DNA of 64,000 nucleotides from an uncultured Aquimarina sp. Lineage in GTDB: Bacteria; Bacteroidota; Bacteroidia; Flavobacteriales; Flavobacteriaceae. Below are positions 1-8,945 of the stretch, piece after piece (position 1 is the first letter of the stretch; every line of letters starts with the position of its first letter). The translations under genes and the position numbers were made by a program. Under the pieces are notes generated by a model. It had not been told where the DNA came from. It was given only the letters and a program-made list of their open reading frames with translations, and searched no databases. Location: assembly GCA_947498785.1 (NCBI GenBank), contig CANMLS010000021.1:19365-83364 (forward strand), read 5' to 3'.

Positions 1-2661
1 CTACAAAATAATAAAAAACTCTGTTTTTTGTTTCCTGGGCTAGATGCTTTGGCAAATCAAGATGTTGATGATATCTCTGCGTACTTTAATATCTCAAGAT
101 TACAGCATAGTGAATCTTCTGATCTTATAGAATCTAGTGTTCAGGTCTTTAAAAATAGCATGGTCATTGATACCGCTCTTAAACAATTAGGCATCATTCC
201 TGATCATATCGCCGGGCATAGTTTAGGAGAATGGATAGGGTGTTATTCTGCAGGAATTGCAGATGAGGTTTCTGTACTTAAAATGTTATCAGAATTTGAT
301 ATAAATACGCTTCAAGTACCTGATGTATATTTTATGGCTGTTGGAGCTGGAGTAGATGTAATTAATCCTCTACTAGAAGCTATCAAAAATGTGTACCTTA
401 CTCACGATAATTGTTTACACCAAACCATTGTATGTGGTCCAGACAAAGAAATACGACAATTTTCAGAACTACTAAATGAAAAACAAATATTCAATCAAAT
501 ATTACCTTTTCAATCTGGATTTCATTCTCCATTCTTTAAAGAATATAGTCATCAATTACTTGACAATTTAGAAATCCTAAAAAACAAACCTCAAACTTCA
601 ATTTGGTCAGCAACGACAGTAGCTCCTTATCCAGAGAATATAGAAGAAATACGTGATTTATCAATGCAACATTTGATAGAACCAGTGCGTTTTAAAGAGC
701 TAATCAATACACTTTTTCATGAAGAAGATGTTTCCTTTTTTATACAAATTGGAAATGGTGGGTTAATTGGATTTACAGATGATACGCTAAAAGGACTAGC
801 ATATAGCGGGATCTCTGTTGGTTCAAAAAAACATTCTGGTATCAATCAATTACAACGTGTTATCGCTGCTCTTTTTGTAGAAGGAAAAACTGTGGACACT
901 TCTTTTCTAAACATAAAAAAAGAAGACAAGAAGACTTATAGCATGAAACTACAACTTGGATTACCCTTGGTTAAAAAATTTGAAACCAAAGCCATATTAC
1001 CAAAACAAGTATATAAAGGTGAAACTAAAACCTTGGATACAAAAAAGGAAAAGGTATTACATCCTGTTCTTCAAAGTTTCCAACAAAATTTTGAAGTGAT
1101 ACAAAATGCACAAAAAGAAATTACTACCGCACTTAAGGATCAATTTATTACCAAAGATCATCTATTTTATCAAAATGAAGTAGAGCTTGAAGAATCTCCT
1201 TCTTTCGTTGATTTTGAAAAGCCCATAGAGCTCTCATTAGAGGTTTATCCAGAACTTATGGATCATTCTATGTATAAGCAAAAACCCAAATGGCCATACA
1301 TTGGAGATAATTTCCCTGTTGTTCCTATGACTATGCTTATAGAACTAATGGCAGAGGCAGTAAAAGAAAATATCACTAACCACAAAATCATAAAAATAAA
1401 CAATATTCAGGCATTCAAATGGACAGATGTTACTTCACCAATACATTTAACTTTAAAAGGTACATGGAAGGATAAGAATCAAATTAATGTACGCTTAGGA
1501 GATTATGCCATTGCAGATATCACCATTGCAAAATCATTTGAAAATCTGCCTCATAACAATATCTGTAATATTGGAGAACCGATAGAAATTTCCTTAACAG
1601 AAAAAGAGATTTACGAAAAAAACTACATGTTTCATGGGCCTGATTATCAGGGAATTGAAAAAATCATAGCGATCGGAAATAAAGGAATGAAAGCTATAAT
1701 CAAAACTAGTACAGGTAAAGGTTCCTTACTTGACAATGCTGGTCAGATATTTGGATTATGGTCGCATCTTGCAATACCAAATGATCATGTTGCTTTTCCT
1801 ATAAAAATAAAAGAAATTGAGTTTTATGATGAATTTACAAAACAAAGTGATCCTTTAGAATGTAGTTGTGAGCTTGTAGAGGAAACTGAAGATTTTTTAA
1901 CCTGTAACATGATTCTTAATCGTAATAATCGTCCTTGGGCAATTATTAAAGGATGGAGAAACAAACGATTAGGTTTTGACAAAAAACTATGGAATACTTC
2001 ATTGTCTATTCATGAACACAAATTGTCAGATGAACTTCTACCTAATATATTCGTGTTTGAAGATACTTACAAGAGAAGTGCTGCATGGGATTATATTAAG
2101 AAAAAATATCTTAATATGCCCGAGAAAAAATATTTGGAGTCTTTACCACTATCTAGAGCAAAACAATGGTTAATGGGTAGAGTTGCAGCAAAAGATGCCG
2201 TTCTAAACGCCCTAAAACAGCATACTAATACCAATTATTTTCCTGCAGAAATCCGAGTGAAATCAAAACAAAACGGTAGCCCTTATATAGTAGGAGAAGA
2301 TACAAAAATACCTGAAATCCATATTTCAATTGCACATAAAGATAAAATTGCAATAGCTATTGCCTCTTTGGTTACTCAAACAGGGATTGACATTGAAGAG
2401 ATTAAAGATCGAGGTTCTGGTTTTCTTGAGTTATCATTTCACCCCCAAGAAATTGAACTAATTTCTAAAAAATCAGACCTCTGGGAGTCGGCCACACGTG
2501 CATGGGTAGCCAAAGAATCTTATGGCAAAAGTATTGATCTTGGGCTTCAGGGTAATCCAAAAAAATATTGCATAACAGAAATTAACGGAGATAATCTTCG
2601 CATCGATAATACATGGATTAAAACTAAAAAACACAAAAATTATATAATAGGATGGATATAG
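1..2661 (+). CDS. Type I PKS / PUFA-synthase-like protein, 3' part (AT-DH-PPTase)
   Basis: The frame is open from base 1, so the gene starts left of the window. The visible 886 codons begin just before the FPG motif of an acyltransferase domain. Its GHSLGE nucleophile serine is codon 220-222, and a second motif, SGFHSP, carries the likely catalytic His. A linker follows, then a double-hotdog dehydratase with MDHSM (His at 1264) and the partner LLDNAGQ (Asp at 1732), plus MFHGPDYQG between them. The C-terminus (about 2050-2661) is an Sfp/AcpS-type phosphopantetheinyl transferase with GIDIEEI and WVAKES. Enediyne PKSs also end in DH-PPTase, and PUFA synthases use related domains. No KR is visible between AT and DH. 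KS is expected upstream. The product is unknown. It overlaps the next gene, an ACP, by 10 bp. Confidence 0.85.
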   Translation, partial: LQNNKKLCFLFPGLDALANQDVDDISAYFNISRLQHSESSDLIESSVQVFKNSMVIDTALKQLGIIPDHIAGHSLGEWIGCYSAGIADEVSVLKMLSEFDINTLQVPDVYFMAVGAGVDVINPLLEAIKNVYLTHDNCLHQTIVCGPDKEIRQFSELLNEKQIFNQILPFQSGFHSPFFKEYSHQLLDNLEILKNKPQTSIWSATTVAPYPENIEEIRDLSMQHLIEPVRFKELINTLFHEEDVSFFIQIGNGGLIGFTDDTLKGLAYSGISVGSKKHSGINQLQRVIAALFVEGKTVDTSFLNIKKEDKKTYSMKLQLGLPLVKKFETKAILPKQVYKGETKTLDTKKEKVLHPVLQSFQQNFEVIQNAQKEITTALKDQFITKDHLFYQNEVELEESPSFVDFEKPIELSLEVYPELMDHSMYKQKPKWPYIGDNFPVVPMTMLIELMAEAVKENITNHKIIKINNIQAFKWTDVTSPIHLTLKGTWKDKNQINVRLGDYAIADITIAKSFENLPHNNICNIGEPIEISLTEKEIYEKNYMFHGPDYQGIEKIIAIGNKGMKAIIKTSTGKGSLLDNAGQIFGLWSHLAIPNDHVAFPIKIKEIEFYDEFTKQSDPLECSCELVEETEDFLTCNMILNRNNRPWAIIKGWRNKRLGFDKKLWNTSLSIHEHKLSDELLPNIFVFEDTYKRSAAWDYIKKKYLNMPEKKYLESLPLSRAKQWLMGRVAAKDAVLNALKQHTNTNYFPAEIRVKSKQNGSPYIVGEDTKIPEIHISIAHKDKIAIAIASLVTQTGIDIEEIKDRGSGFLELSFHPQEIELISKKSDLWESATRAWVAKESYGKSIDLGLQGNPKKYCITEINGDNLRIDNTWIKTKKHKNYIIGWI

Positions 2662-2960
2662 TTAACCAACAAAACGAAACAAAAGCAAGCATAACCTCAT
2701 CATTAAAAAAGATTATTGTCGAAGTTATTGGTGAAGATTTCATATCAGAAGAAGAAATCAACATAGAGAATACATTTACAGAAGATCTTGAGATGGAGAG
2801 TATAGAAATAGTACAGTTCGCAGATCTTGTGAAATCCAAATATGGTGAGAAAGCAAACTTAACAAAATGGATGTCTGATATGGATCTTGATCAAATTATA
2901 CATCTAAAATTACAAGAAGTAATTGATTTTATAAATCAAGAGATTTCTGGACAGAATTAA
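2652..2960 (+). CDS. Acyl carrier protein (free-standing)
   Basis: A 102-residue acidic, helical protein of ACP size. The phosphopantetheine site is read as LEMESIEIVQ with Ser50, so the usual DSL is ESI here. The ATG lies inside the last codons of the PKS frame (10 bp overlap), which points to translational coupling. The natural reading is that it carries acyl intermediates for the PKS and is activated by the PPTase domain fused to that PKS. It has a longer C-terminal tail than a fatty-acid AcpP (about 78 residues), as is common for specialised ACPs. A role outside the PKS cannot be excluded. Confidence 0.85.
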   Translation: MDIVNQQNETKASITSSLKKIIVEVIGEDFISEEEINIENTFTEDLEMESIEIVQFADLVKSKYGEKANLTKWMSDMDLDQIIHLKLQEVIDFINQEISGQN

Positions 2961-2987
2961 GCAAAAATAGTTATAAAGCAATATAAT

Positions 2988-3809
2988 ATGGCAACTATAA
3001 AAGTAAACGGACTTAAAGTTCATGTTCAACAATTAAATCCAAAAGGCTCAGAAACAATCATTTTAATCCCTGGATTATTAGGTAATCTAGCACAATGGTA
3101 CTTTAATTTTGCTCCTATCCTTGCAAAAAAATATCATGTTGTGATGTATGATCTAAAAAGTCATGGAAAAAGTGAAAAAGGAAAAAGTGGATTTGATCTC
3201 TCAAATATGGCGACAGACCTCTTGGGATTAATGAATCAACTACATATAGAAAAAACTCATATTGTTGGTTATAGCTTTGGTGCACAGATAGCCATAAAAT
3301 TTGCTATTGAATATGGAGATCGCTGTGGTCAAATAGCAATTCTTGAAGCACCAAGCCCCAAACACTCTATGGTATATGAAGTAATGCGAGAACACAATTT
3401 AAAAACTCTGGATGAAGTAAAGAAACAACTTCCATCAATAGTAATCGATAAAGTAAAAAATCAATTTTCTGAAGATCAAAAAACTTCAAAAGGAGCAAAA
3501 CGCATCCTAAAATCAACCATGAAAGTTTTTCAACATCTTTGCTGGGAAACTACACTTATTAATGATTTGGATCAAGAGCAAGATTTTGAAGAAGAAGACC
3601 TTCATAATATAGCTGCAAATACATTACTATTATACGGTACGGATTCTGATTGTCTAGAAGAATCAAATAAGTTAAATAAATGGATTCCTTCTACGCACTA
3701 TATTTTAAAAAAAGGAGGGCATTGGTATACTCTTGAAAATCCCATAGAAGTTGCTGAAGATGTCACTCATTTTTTTAATACTTCTGAACATAATATTTTT
3801 TTCAATTAA
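2988..3809 (+). CDS. Alpha/beta-hydrolase fold protein
   Basis: A 273-residue protein with the canonical alpha/beta-hydrolase layout. The oxyanion-hole region is LIPGLLGN, the nucleophile elbow is GYSFG with Ser96, the acid is likely in LLYGTDSD, and the catalytic His is in KGGHWY near residue 246. There is no signal peptide, so it is probably cytoplasmic. It starts 27 bp after the ACP gene on the same strand. This suggests a thioesterase, releasing or editing hydrolase for the polyketide, but the fold alone does not give the substrate. A generic esterase is the alternative. Confidence 0.8.
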   Translation: MATIKVNGLKVHVQQLNPKGSETIILIPGLLGNLAQWYFNFAPILAKKYHVVMYDLKSHGKSEKGKSGFDLSNMATDLLGLMNQLHIEKTHIVGYSFGAQIAIKFAIEYGDRCGQIAILEAPSPKHSMVYEVMREHNLKTLDEVKKQLPSIVIDKVKNQFSEDQKTSKGAKRILKSTMKVFQHLCWETTLINDLDQEQDFEEEDLHNIAANTLLLYGTDSDCLEESNKLNKWIPSTHYILKKGGHWYTLENPIEVAEDVTHFFNTSEHNIFFN

Positions 3810-3831
3810 CAGTAATAAATCCATATAAAAC

Positions 3832-5037
3832 ATGGTCAAATTTCTATTTGTTGTTCCTCCTTTTTGGGGGCATATCAACCCTACACTAAGCTTGGGTAAA
3901 GCACTTCATAAAGCAGGGCATTCTGTATCATGGGCTAGTATGATTGACCTTAATCATCTCATCCCTGATGGTACTGTATGCTATCAATTTCAGGATGTAG
4001 AATCTATTCAAAATGAGTTTGACACAACATATTTTGAAGAAGTAAAAAGAAAAGGGCAAGGAGTCTTTGGAATACAAAGTATACAGTACTTATATGAAAA
4101 AGTATTAATCCCTTTGGGTCTTTATATGGGACAATGTTTACCCAAAATCATAAACGATTTTAATCCTGATATTATTATCAATGATCATCAGGCATTTGCG
4201 GGAGCAATATGTGCAGTAAAGCATTCCATTCCTTATGCTACCTCAATAACAGCTCCTGCAGCAATAACTGCTTCAATAGATTTTCCAAAATTTCTTGAAT
4301 GGGAAACAGAACAAATCATAATGTTACAAAAAAGTTTAGGTGTAACTGCAGAGACTTCATTAGCTTGTTCTAAGAATATTTCCTTAGTTTTCTCTTCCAA
4401 AGAATTCTTAAGCATAAACGATATCCCTCCACATTATAAATTTGTTGGTCCGCTAATAGAAGATAGGCCAACAGATGCTTCTTTTGATTGGGAACATTTA
4501 AAAAAAATAACTCTTCCAAAAGTATTAATTTCTATTGGCACAGTATTTTCTACAGCATCCAAAAAGGATTTTTTTCTAAAGGTTATTGAAGCTTTTAAAG
4601 ATGCTAATTATTGTATTATATTAGTTGCAGACCCTACCTTATTCGAAAAATGGCCTGATAACTTTATTGTACAATCTAATGTGCCACAACTACAATTATT
4701 ACCACATATTCAAGCCGTAATTTGCCATGCTGGGCATAATACTGTTTGCGAAACTATGGCACATGGACTTCCTCTTGTTGTTATTCCTATAGCTTTTGAT
4801 CAATCTCATGTTGCTACCAGAGTAGAAGAGTTAGGTTGTGGAATTCGATTAAAATTTAAACGTTTAAAATCTAATCATTTGTTTACAGCATTGACAAAAG
4901 TTATTGAAGATACATCATATAGTAGATCTTCTCAACAAATTGGAAATTCATTCAAAAAAGCTGGAGGAATACCTATAGCACTAAAATTGTTGGATGCCTT
5001 TACAAATAGTCTAATTACAAAAGAAGAATCTATGTAA
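3832..5037 (+). CDS. MGT-family (UGT-like) glycosyltransferase
   Basis: A 401-residue GT-B fold enzyme of family GT1. The N-terminus has the acceptor-domain motif GHINPTLSLGKAL. The C-terminal half carries the UDPGT/MGT donor signature: CHAGHNTVCETMAHGLP followed by PIAFDQ. Relatives (macrolide glycosyltransferases, YjiC, CrtX) move a sugar from a UDP- or dTDP-sugar onto small hydrophobic acceptors. It lies 22 bp after the hydrolase in an apparent PKS operon, so the acceptor is plausibly the polyketide product, for self-protection or maturation. A carotenoid acceptor is possible, but no crt genes are nearby. Confidence 0.85.
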   Translation: MVKFLFVVPPFWGHINPTLSLGKALHKAGHSVSWASMIDLNHLIPDGTVCYQFQDVESIQNEFDTTYFEEVKRKGQGVFGIQSIQYLYEKVLIPLGLYMGQCLPKIINDFNPDIIINDHQAFAGAICAVKHSIPYATSITAPAAITASIDFPKFLEWETEQIIMLQKSLGVTAETSLACSKNISLVFSSKEFLSINDIPPHYKFVGPLIEDRPTDASFDWEHLKKITLPKVLISIGTVFSTASKKDFFLKVIEAFKDANYCIILVADPTLFEKWPDNFIVQSNVPQLQLLPHIQAVICHAGHNTVCETMAHGLPLVVIPIAFDQSHVATRVEELGCGIRLKFKRLKSNHLFTALTKVIEDTSYSRSSQQIGNSFKKAGGIPIALKLLDAFTNSLITKEESM

Positions 5038-5068
5038 ATCAAAAATTTATTATGACATCATTTTAAAT

Positions 5069-5572
5069 ATGGATCAAATCACAAAGGTCAAAAAAACAAC
5101 ATATCACTTTCTTCTTAAGAAAGCCGTCCTCAATTTTGGAATCAATATTGTCTTCAACTCTGTAATTCAGTATTATTCTCTCATCAATTATGCAAAATTA
5201 CACATATATGAAGGAGAACAATCCATAGTTAGAGTCTTTGTTCCTCTTGCATTTTTTCTTCCCTTTTTTGTCACTCTTGATGTCGTAAAATACATATATA
5301 AAATGGCAGATAAAGGAAAACTTCCTGTCAAATTCAAAAAAAATTTTAAATTACTACACTATGCCTGTAAAATAGGTCTATATAACGGGTTATTGATTTT
5401 GATAGTAACCTTAATTTTATTGTTGTTAATATTCCTTAATGACCATTTATATTTTGAAAAAAATATAGTGCTAATTATCCAAGTAACTTTATCGGGAATC
5501 CTGGCAATATTTTTTACTTATCAACCTTTTATGCTATTGAAAAAAAATAATATTGTCCTTGAAGATTTCTAA
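5069..5572 (+). CDS. Small integral membrane protein, unknown function
   Basis: A 167-residue protein that I do not recognise. Four hydrophobic stretches are visible, near residues 16-36, 55-75, 108-128 and 136-156, with basic loops between them. There is no signal peptide or catalytic motif. It follows the glycosyltransferase by 31 bp on the same strand and is the last gene of the putative PKS operon. It ends only 2 bp from the stop of the convergent ABC ATPase gene. Export or membrane anchoring of the product would fit the context but is inference only. Confidence 0.6.
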   Translation: MDQITKVKKTTYHFLLKKAVLNFGINIVFNSVIQYYSLINYAKLHIYEGEQSIVRVFVPLAFFLPFFVTLDVVKYIYKMADKGKLPVKFKKNFKLLHYACKIGLYNGLLILIVTLILLLLIFLNDHLYFEKNIVLIIQVTLSGILAIFFTYQPFMLLKKNNIVLEDF

Positions 5573-5574
5573 TA

Positions 5575-6270
5575 TTACTTATTGAAATGCTCTTCTAGTT
5601 CTTTGAGTGTTTCTTCTGATCTCGCAATATCTTTTATAACTTCTCCTTTATCCAAAACAACGATTCGATCGCAAACTTCGGTTACATGTATAAGATCATG
5701 ACTAGACACTAAAACAGTAATTTCTGGATCTGCCGACAACTCTTTTATGATTTTTTTTAACCGTATCTGTGTGGTTGGATCCAAATTAGCAAAAGGTTCA
5801 TCGAGAACAATTACTTCTGGATTTCCGATCAAGGCGGCTACAATACCTGCCTTTTTTTGATTGCCTTTAGAAAGATCTCTGAGGTATTTTTTTTGTCCCA
5901 AAATTTCACCGTGAAAAAAATCTTCAAATTGAGAAAGTAATGCGTCTACATCTGATTTGTTTTGTCCTCGCAATTCACCAATGAAATAAAAATATTCCTC
6001 TGCTGTTAAATATCCGATTAAAAATGTTTCATCAATAAACGCCGATGTAATCGATTTCCATTCTTCATTTTCGTTAACCTTGATTCCTTTATTTTCAATG
6101 TAACCCGAAGTAGGTTGAATTAAATCTAATAAAGCACTAAACAATGTTGTCTTTCCTGCTCCATTATTACCAACAAGACCAAAACTTTCTCCTTTATGTA
6201 TATCTAGGCGATCAATATTAAGCACTGTATTTCCCGTATATATTTTGGTAAGATTATGTATTGCTATCAT
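5575..6270 (-). CDS. ABC transporter ATP-binding protein
   Basis: A 231-residue single ABC ATPase. Walker A is GNNGAGKTT (residues 34-42), the signature motif is LSKGNQ (133-138), Walker B with D-loop is VIVLDEPFANLDP (about 153-165), and the H-loop is SSHD near 190. The length is typical for an ATPase paired with a separate permease. The stop is 2 bp from the convergent plus-strand gene, and the start is 6 bp after the upstream DUF5687 permease gene, so the two form one minus-strand operon. The substrate is not evident. The LSKGNQKK variant resembles ATPases of the CcmA/NatA-like export group. Confidence 0.92.
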   Translation of the reverse strand: MIAIHNLTKIYTGNTVLNIDRLDIHKGESFGLVGNNGAGKTTLFSALLDLIQPTSGYIENKGIKVNENEEWKSITSAFIDETFLIGYLTAEEYFYFIGELRGQNKSDVDALLSQFEDFFHGEILGQKKYLRDLSKGNQKKAGIVAALIGNPEVIVLDEPFANLDPTTQIRLKKIIKELSADPEITVLVSSHDLIHVTEVCDRIVVLDKGEVIKDIARSEETLKELEEHFNK

Positions 6271-6276
6271 TCTTAA

Positions 6277-7749
6277 TTACTTTTTTTGTTTGTATGCCAA
6301 GATCGTTTTATACTTTTCTATTCTATATATATTTTCAATTTTATTAAAAACCGTGTTTTTAAATGCAAATCCTGCTATCCCAGCAACAGCAACTACGGCA
6401 TATCCAGCATATGGACTATACGCATAATGTCCAATTGCGTATAATATCATAGGGAGTGCCATTTTTGGAAGTGATAACAATAGTGTTTTGGCATTAAAAG
6501 CTTGTTTATCGCCAAATGCTTTTTTGTTACTTGTTAAATCAATCGGTGTTTTAACATAGGCTCCTGCCCACAACACAACATGAGAGTTTACTCCAATATT
6601 ATAAATAGCACCTACTATAATTGCTAAATACACATCCCATCCGTAATACAAATATCCAGATGCTAAAACAGTAGAAATTAAGGTCGCAATGACCATCAGC
6701 CACCATTTTGAAGATAAATATTCTTTATATCGAATATTCTGGCTCATCATTAAGGGATAATATGAACTATCCCAACTAGGAACGAACTGTCCAAAACTTA
6801 ATAGAAATCCACCTGTAACAAAAATTGCTGCAAAAATTCTCCAAACAGGACCATCATAAGTTTCGACAGCACCCGTAAAGAACAACAATCCATAAAACAG
6901 AAACAAAACACTAACCATTACTGTAGACCGTGCTCTTTTATTTCTTTTGATTAGCTTGATATCATTCTTTAGAAAAGTTGCTGTTTTACCAAATCGATCT
7001 AACCATTCCAGATTTTCTGTTTCAACATTTTTTGCCTTAGTAGCAAGGCCTGCGTCCAGATATAAATCTTTTACAAAAGATCGAAATGATACGATGACCA
7101 AAAATACTAATATGCCTATTGGAATTGCTACCAAAAAAGGAATACTATATAATCCTTCAAAAAACGGAGCTGTATACTTTGTAATATCAAAATATCCAAA
7201 ATATTGTAATCCGCCACATAGCGCTAAAACACCTCCTATAATGAATATGAGATTGTATTTTTTATTCAGAATAATATTTAAAAAATTACTACTATAAATC
7301 AATGTTATCAATCCTATATTCCAAAGTATTACATTGGCAATCGGGTAATCATGTTGTATTAATACTACCGAGAATGGCATAAAAAAGAAAGCATGAATGA
7401 TATTAAAAAACGAGAATATAGTTTTCCCAAAGGCAAAAGAGACTATTTTTCTTTTGTTAAACGGAAGGATTAATAGTGGTTTTATATTAATCACAGGCAT
7501 TTTTTGTAAAGCATATCTAAATATGAGGTCTATTACAATCCAATACACCATCAATTCATTTACAACTACTAAAGGATCCATGTTAAGTTTTTCTTTAATC
7601 AGAAAAAAAGCTCCTACTCCGCCAGATCCCATCATAACAATAAACCATAAGGCCCAAAATCCCATAAACAGTTTCATAAATAGTCCAGAGCCCATTGAAG
7701 CTGATCGCCAGAAAGATTTCCATTGTAAAGTAATGAAGTGGGTAACCAT
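6277..7749 (-). CDS. DUF5687-type ABC transporter permease
   Basis: A 490-residue polytopic membrane protein with about 11-12 hydrophobic segments and no signal peptide. The N-terminal reading (HFITLQWKSFWRSASMG) and the overall pattern match the Bacteroidota family DUF5687, whose genes sit next to ABC ATPase genes. It ends 6 bp before the ATPase gene downstream, so the two probably form an exporter. The start is the ATG at 7749, 18 bp from where the divergent region to the ferredoxin reductase begins. Substrate and physiological role are unknown. Confidence 0.8.
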   Translation of the reverse strand: MVTHFITLQWKSFWRSASMGSGLFMKLFMGFWALWFIVMMGSGGVGAFFLIKEKLNMDPLVVVNELMVYWIVIDLIFRYALQKMPVINIKPLLILPFNKRKIVSFAFGKTIFSFFNIIHAFFFMPFSVVLIQHDYPIANVILWNIGLITLIYSSNFLNIILNKKYNLIFIIGGVLALCGGLQYFGYFDITKYTAPFFEGLYSIPFLVAIPIGILVFLVIVSFRSFVKDLYLDAGLATKAKNVETENLEWLDRFGKTATFLKNDIKLIKRNKRARSTVMVSVLFLFYGLLFFTGAVETYDGPVWRIFAAIFVTGGFLLSFGQFVPSWDSSYYPLMMSQNIRYKEYLSSKWWLMVIATLISTVLASGYLYYGWDVYLAIIVGAIYNIGVNSHVVLWAGAYVKTPIDLTSNKKAFGDKQAFNAKTLLLSLPKMALPMILYAIGHYAYSPYAGYAVVAVAGIAGFAFKNTVFNKIENIYRIEKYKTILAYKQKK

Positions 7750-7831
7750 AATTTAAGATGTATTTAATTGTTTAGTAACCAAAAACATCATTTTGTTACA
7801 AAATTAGGCAGATTACTCACCTTGCATTTGT

Positions 7832-7839
7832 TATTTTTG
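7832..7839 (+). promoter_or_regulatory. Bacteroidota -7 box (TATTTTTG) of the ferredoxin reductase gene
   Basis: Exact match to TAnnTTTG, 15 bp before the ATG at 7855, implying a very short leader. No convincing -33 TTTG at the right distance was found, so this is a moderate call. Confidence 0.5.
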
Positions 7840-7854
7840 CGAAAAAAAAGTGCA

Positions 7855-8907
7855 ATGCCCGATTTTCATAAATTATCAATACGACAAATTACTCGAGAAA
7901 CTCCACATGCTGTTTCTATAGCGTTTGAAGTTCCTTCTAATTTAAAGAGTACTTATTCATTTATTCCTGGACAGTACATTACTATAAAAACAGATGTTAA
8001 CGATAAAGAAATACGAAGGGCCTACTCTATTTGTAGTACACCAAAAAGTGGAGAATTAATAGTTACCGTTAAAGAAATACCAGAAGGAACATTTTCTGTT
8101 ATTGCTAATAATCAACTAAAAGCAGGTGATGTATTAGAAGTTCATCCTCCTGAAGGAAATTTTCTACTCACTACAAACGCTGAAGCAAACAATACGTATG
8201 CTGCTTTTGCGGCCGGAAGTGGAATTACTCCAGTAATGAGTATGATCAAAACTGTACTCGAAGAAGAACCTAATAGTCGTTTTGTATTGGTATACGGGAA
8301 CAAAGTTCCAGAAGAAACAATTTTTAAGACTACACTTTTAGAATTACAGGCCAATTATCCAGAGCGCCTATTCATTGAATTTGTATATAGTAGAGCTCAG
8401 GAAGAAAATGCGCATTTTGGGAGAATTGAGAAATCTACTATCAATTATGTTCTGAAAAATAAATTTAAAGACACTACTTTTGCTGGTTTATATCTGTGTG
8501 GTCCAGAAGAAATGATTAATACTGTGACAGGTATTCTAGCCGAAAATGGTATTGAAAAGGATAAAATTCATTTTGAACTTTTTACAAGTAGTACTGAAGA
8601 AGCAGAGATCGATGCTAATCTTGACGGAAAAACTAATATCACTTTAGTCGTTGATGATGAGGAGTTTAACTTTGTTATGGATCAGAAAAAAACGATTCTT
8701 GATGCAGCATTAGATGAAGATATTGATGCTCCTTATTCCTGTCAAGGTGGAGTATGCAGTTCTTGTATTTGTAAGGTTATTGAAGGAAGTGCTGTAATGG
8801 AAAAGAATAGTATTCTTACTGATGGTGAAATTGCTGAAGGTCTTGTTCTGGCTTGTCAGGCACATCCAACTTCTGATTCGGTAAAAATAGATTTTGACGA
8901 CGTATAA
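7855..8907 (+). CDS. PaaE-like ferredoxin--NADP reductase with C-terminal 2Fe-2S domain
   Basis: A 350-residue electron-transfer flavoprotein. In order: an FAD-binding barrel with RAYSICS, an NAD(P)-binding domain with GSGITPVMS, and a plant-type 2Fe-2S ferredoxin domain with CQGGVCSSC and a distal Cys in LACQAH. This order is that of PaaE and related hydroxylase reductases. The start chosen is ATG 7855. Longer reading from upstream near-start codons adds only an unrelated basic stretch and would run over the promoter box. No paa genes are nearby, so the partner oxygenase or desaturase is unknown. In flavobacteria such stand-alone genes are common. Confidence 0.9.
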   Translation: MPDFHKLSIRQITRETPHAVSIAFEVPSNLKSTYSFIPGQYITIKTDVNDKEIRRAYSICSTPKSGELIVTVKEIPEGTFSVIANNQLKAGDVLEVHPPEGNFLLTTNAEANNTYAAFAAGSGITPVMSMIKTVLEEEPNSRFVLVYGNKVPEETIFKTTLLELQANYPERLFIEFVYSRAQEENAHFGRIEKSTINYVLKNKFKDTTFAGLYLCGPEEMINTVTGILAENGIEKDKIHFELFTSSTEEAEIDANLDGKTNITLVVDDEEFNFVMDQKKTILDAALDEDIDAPYSCQGGVCSSCICKVIEGSAVMEKNSILTDGEIAEGLVLACQAHPTSDSVKIDFDDV

Positions 8908-8945
8908 ACCCTAGACTTCGCTTGAGGTAAAGGTTATAAATATGA

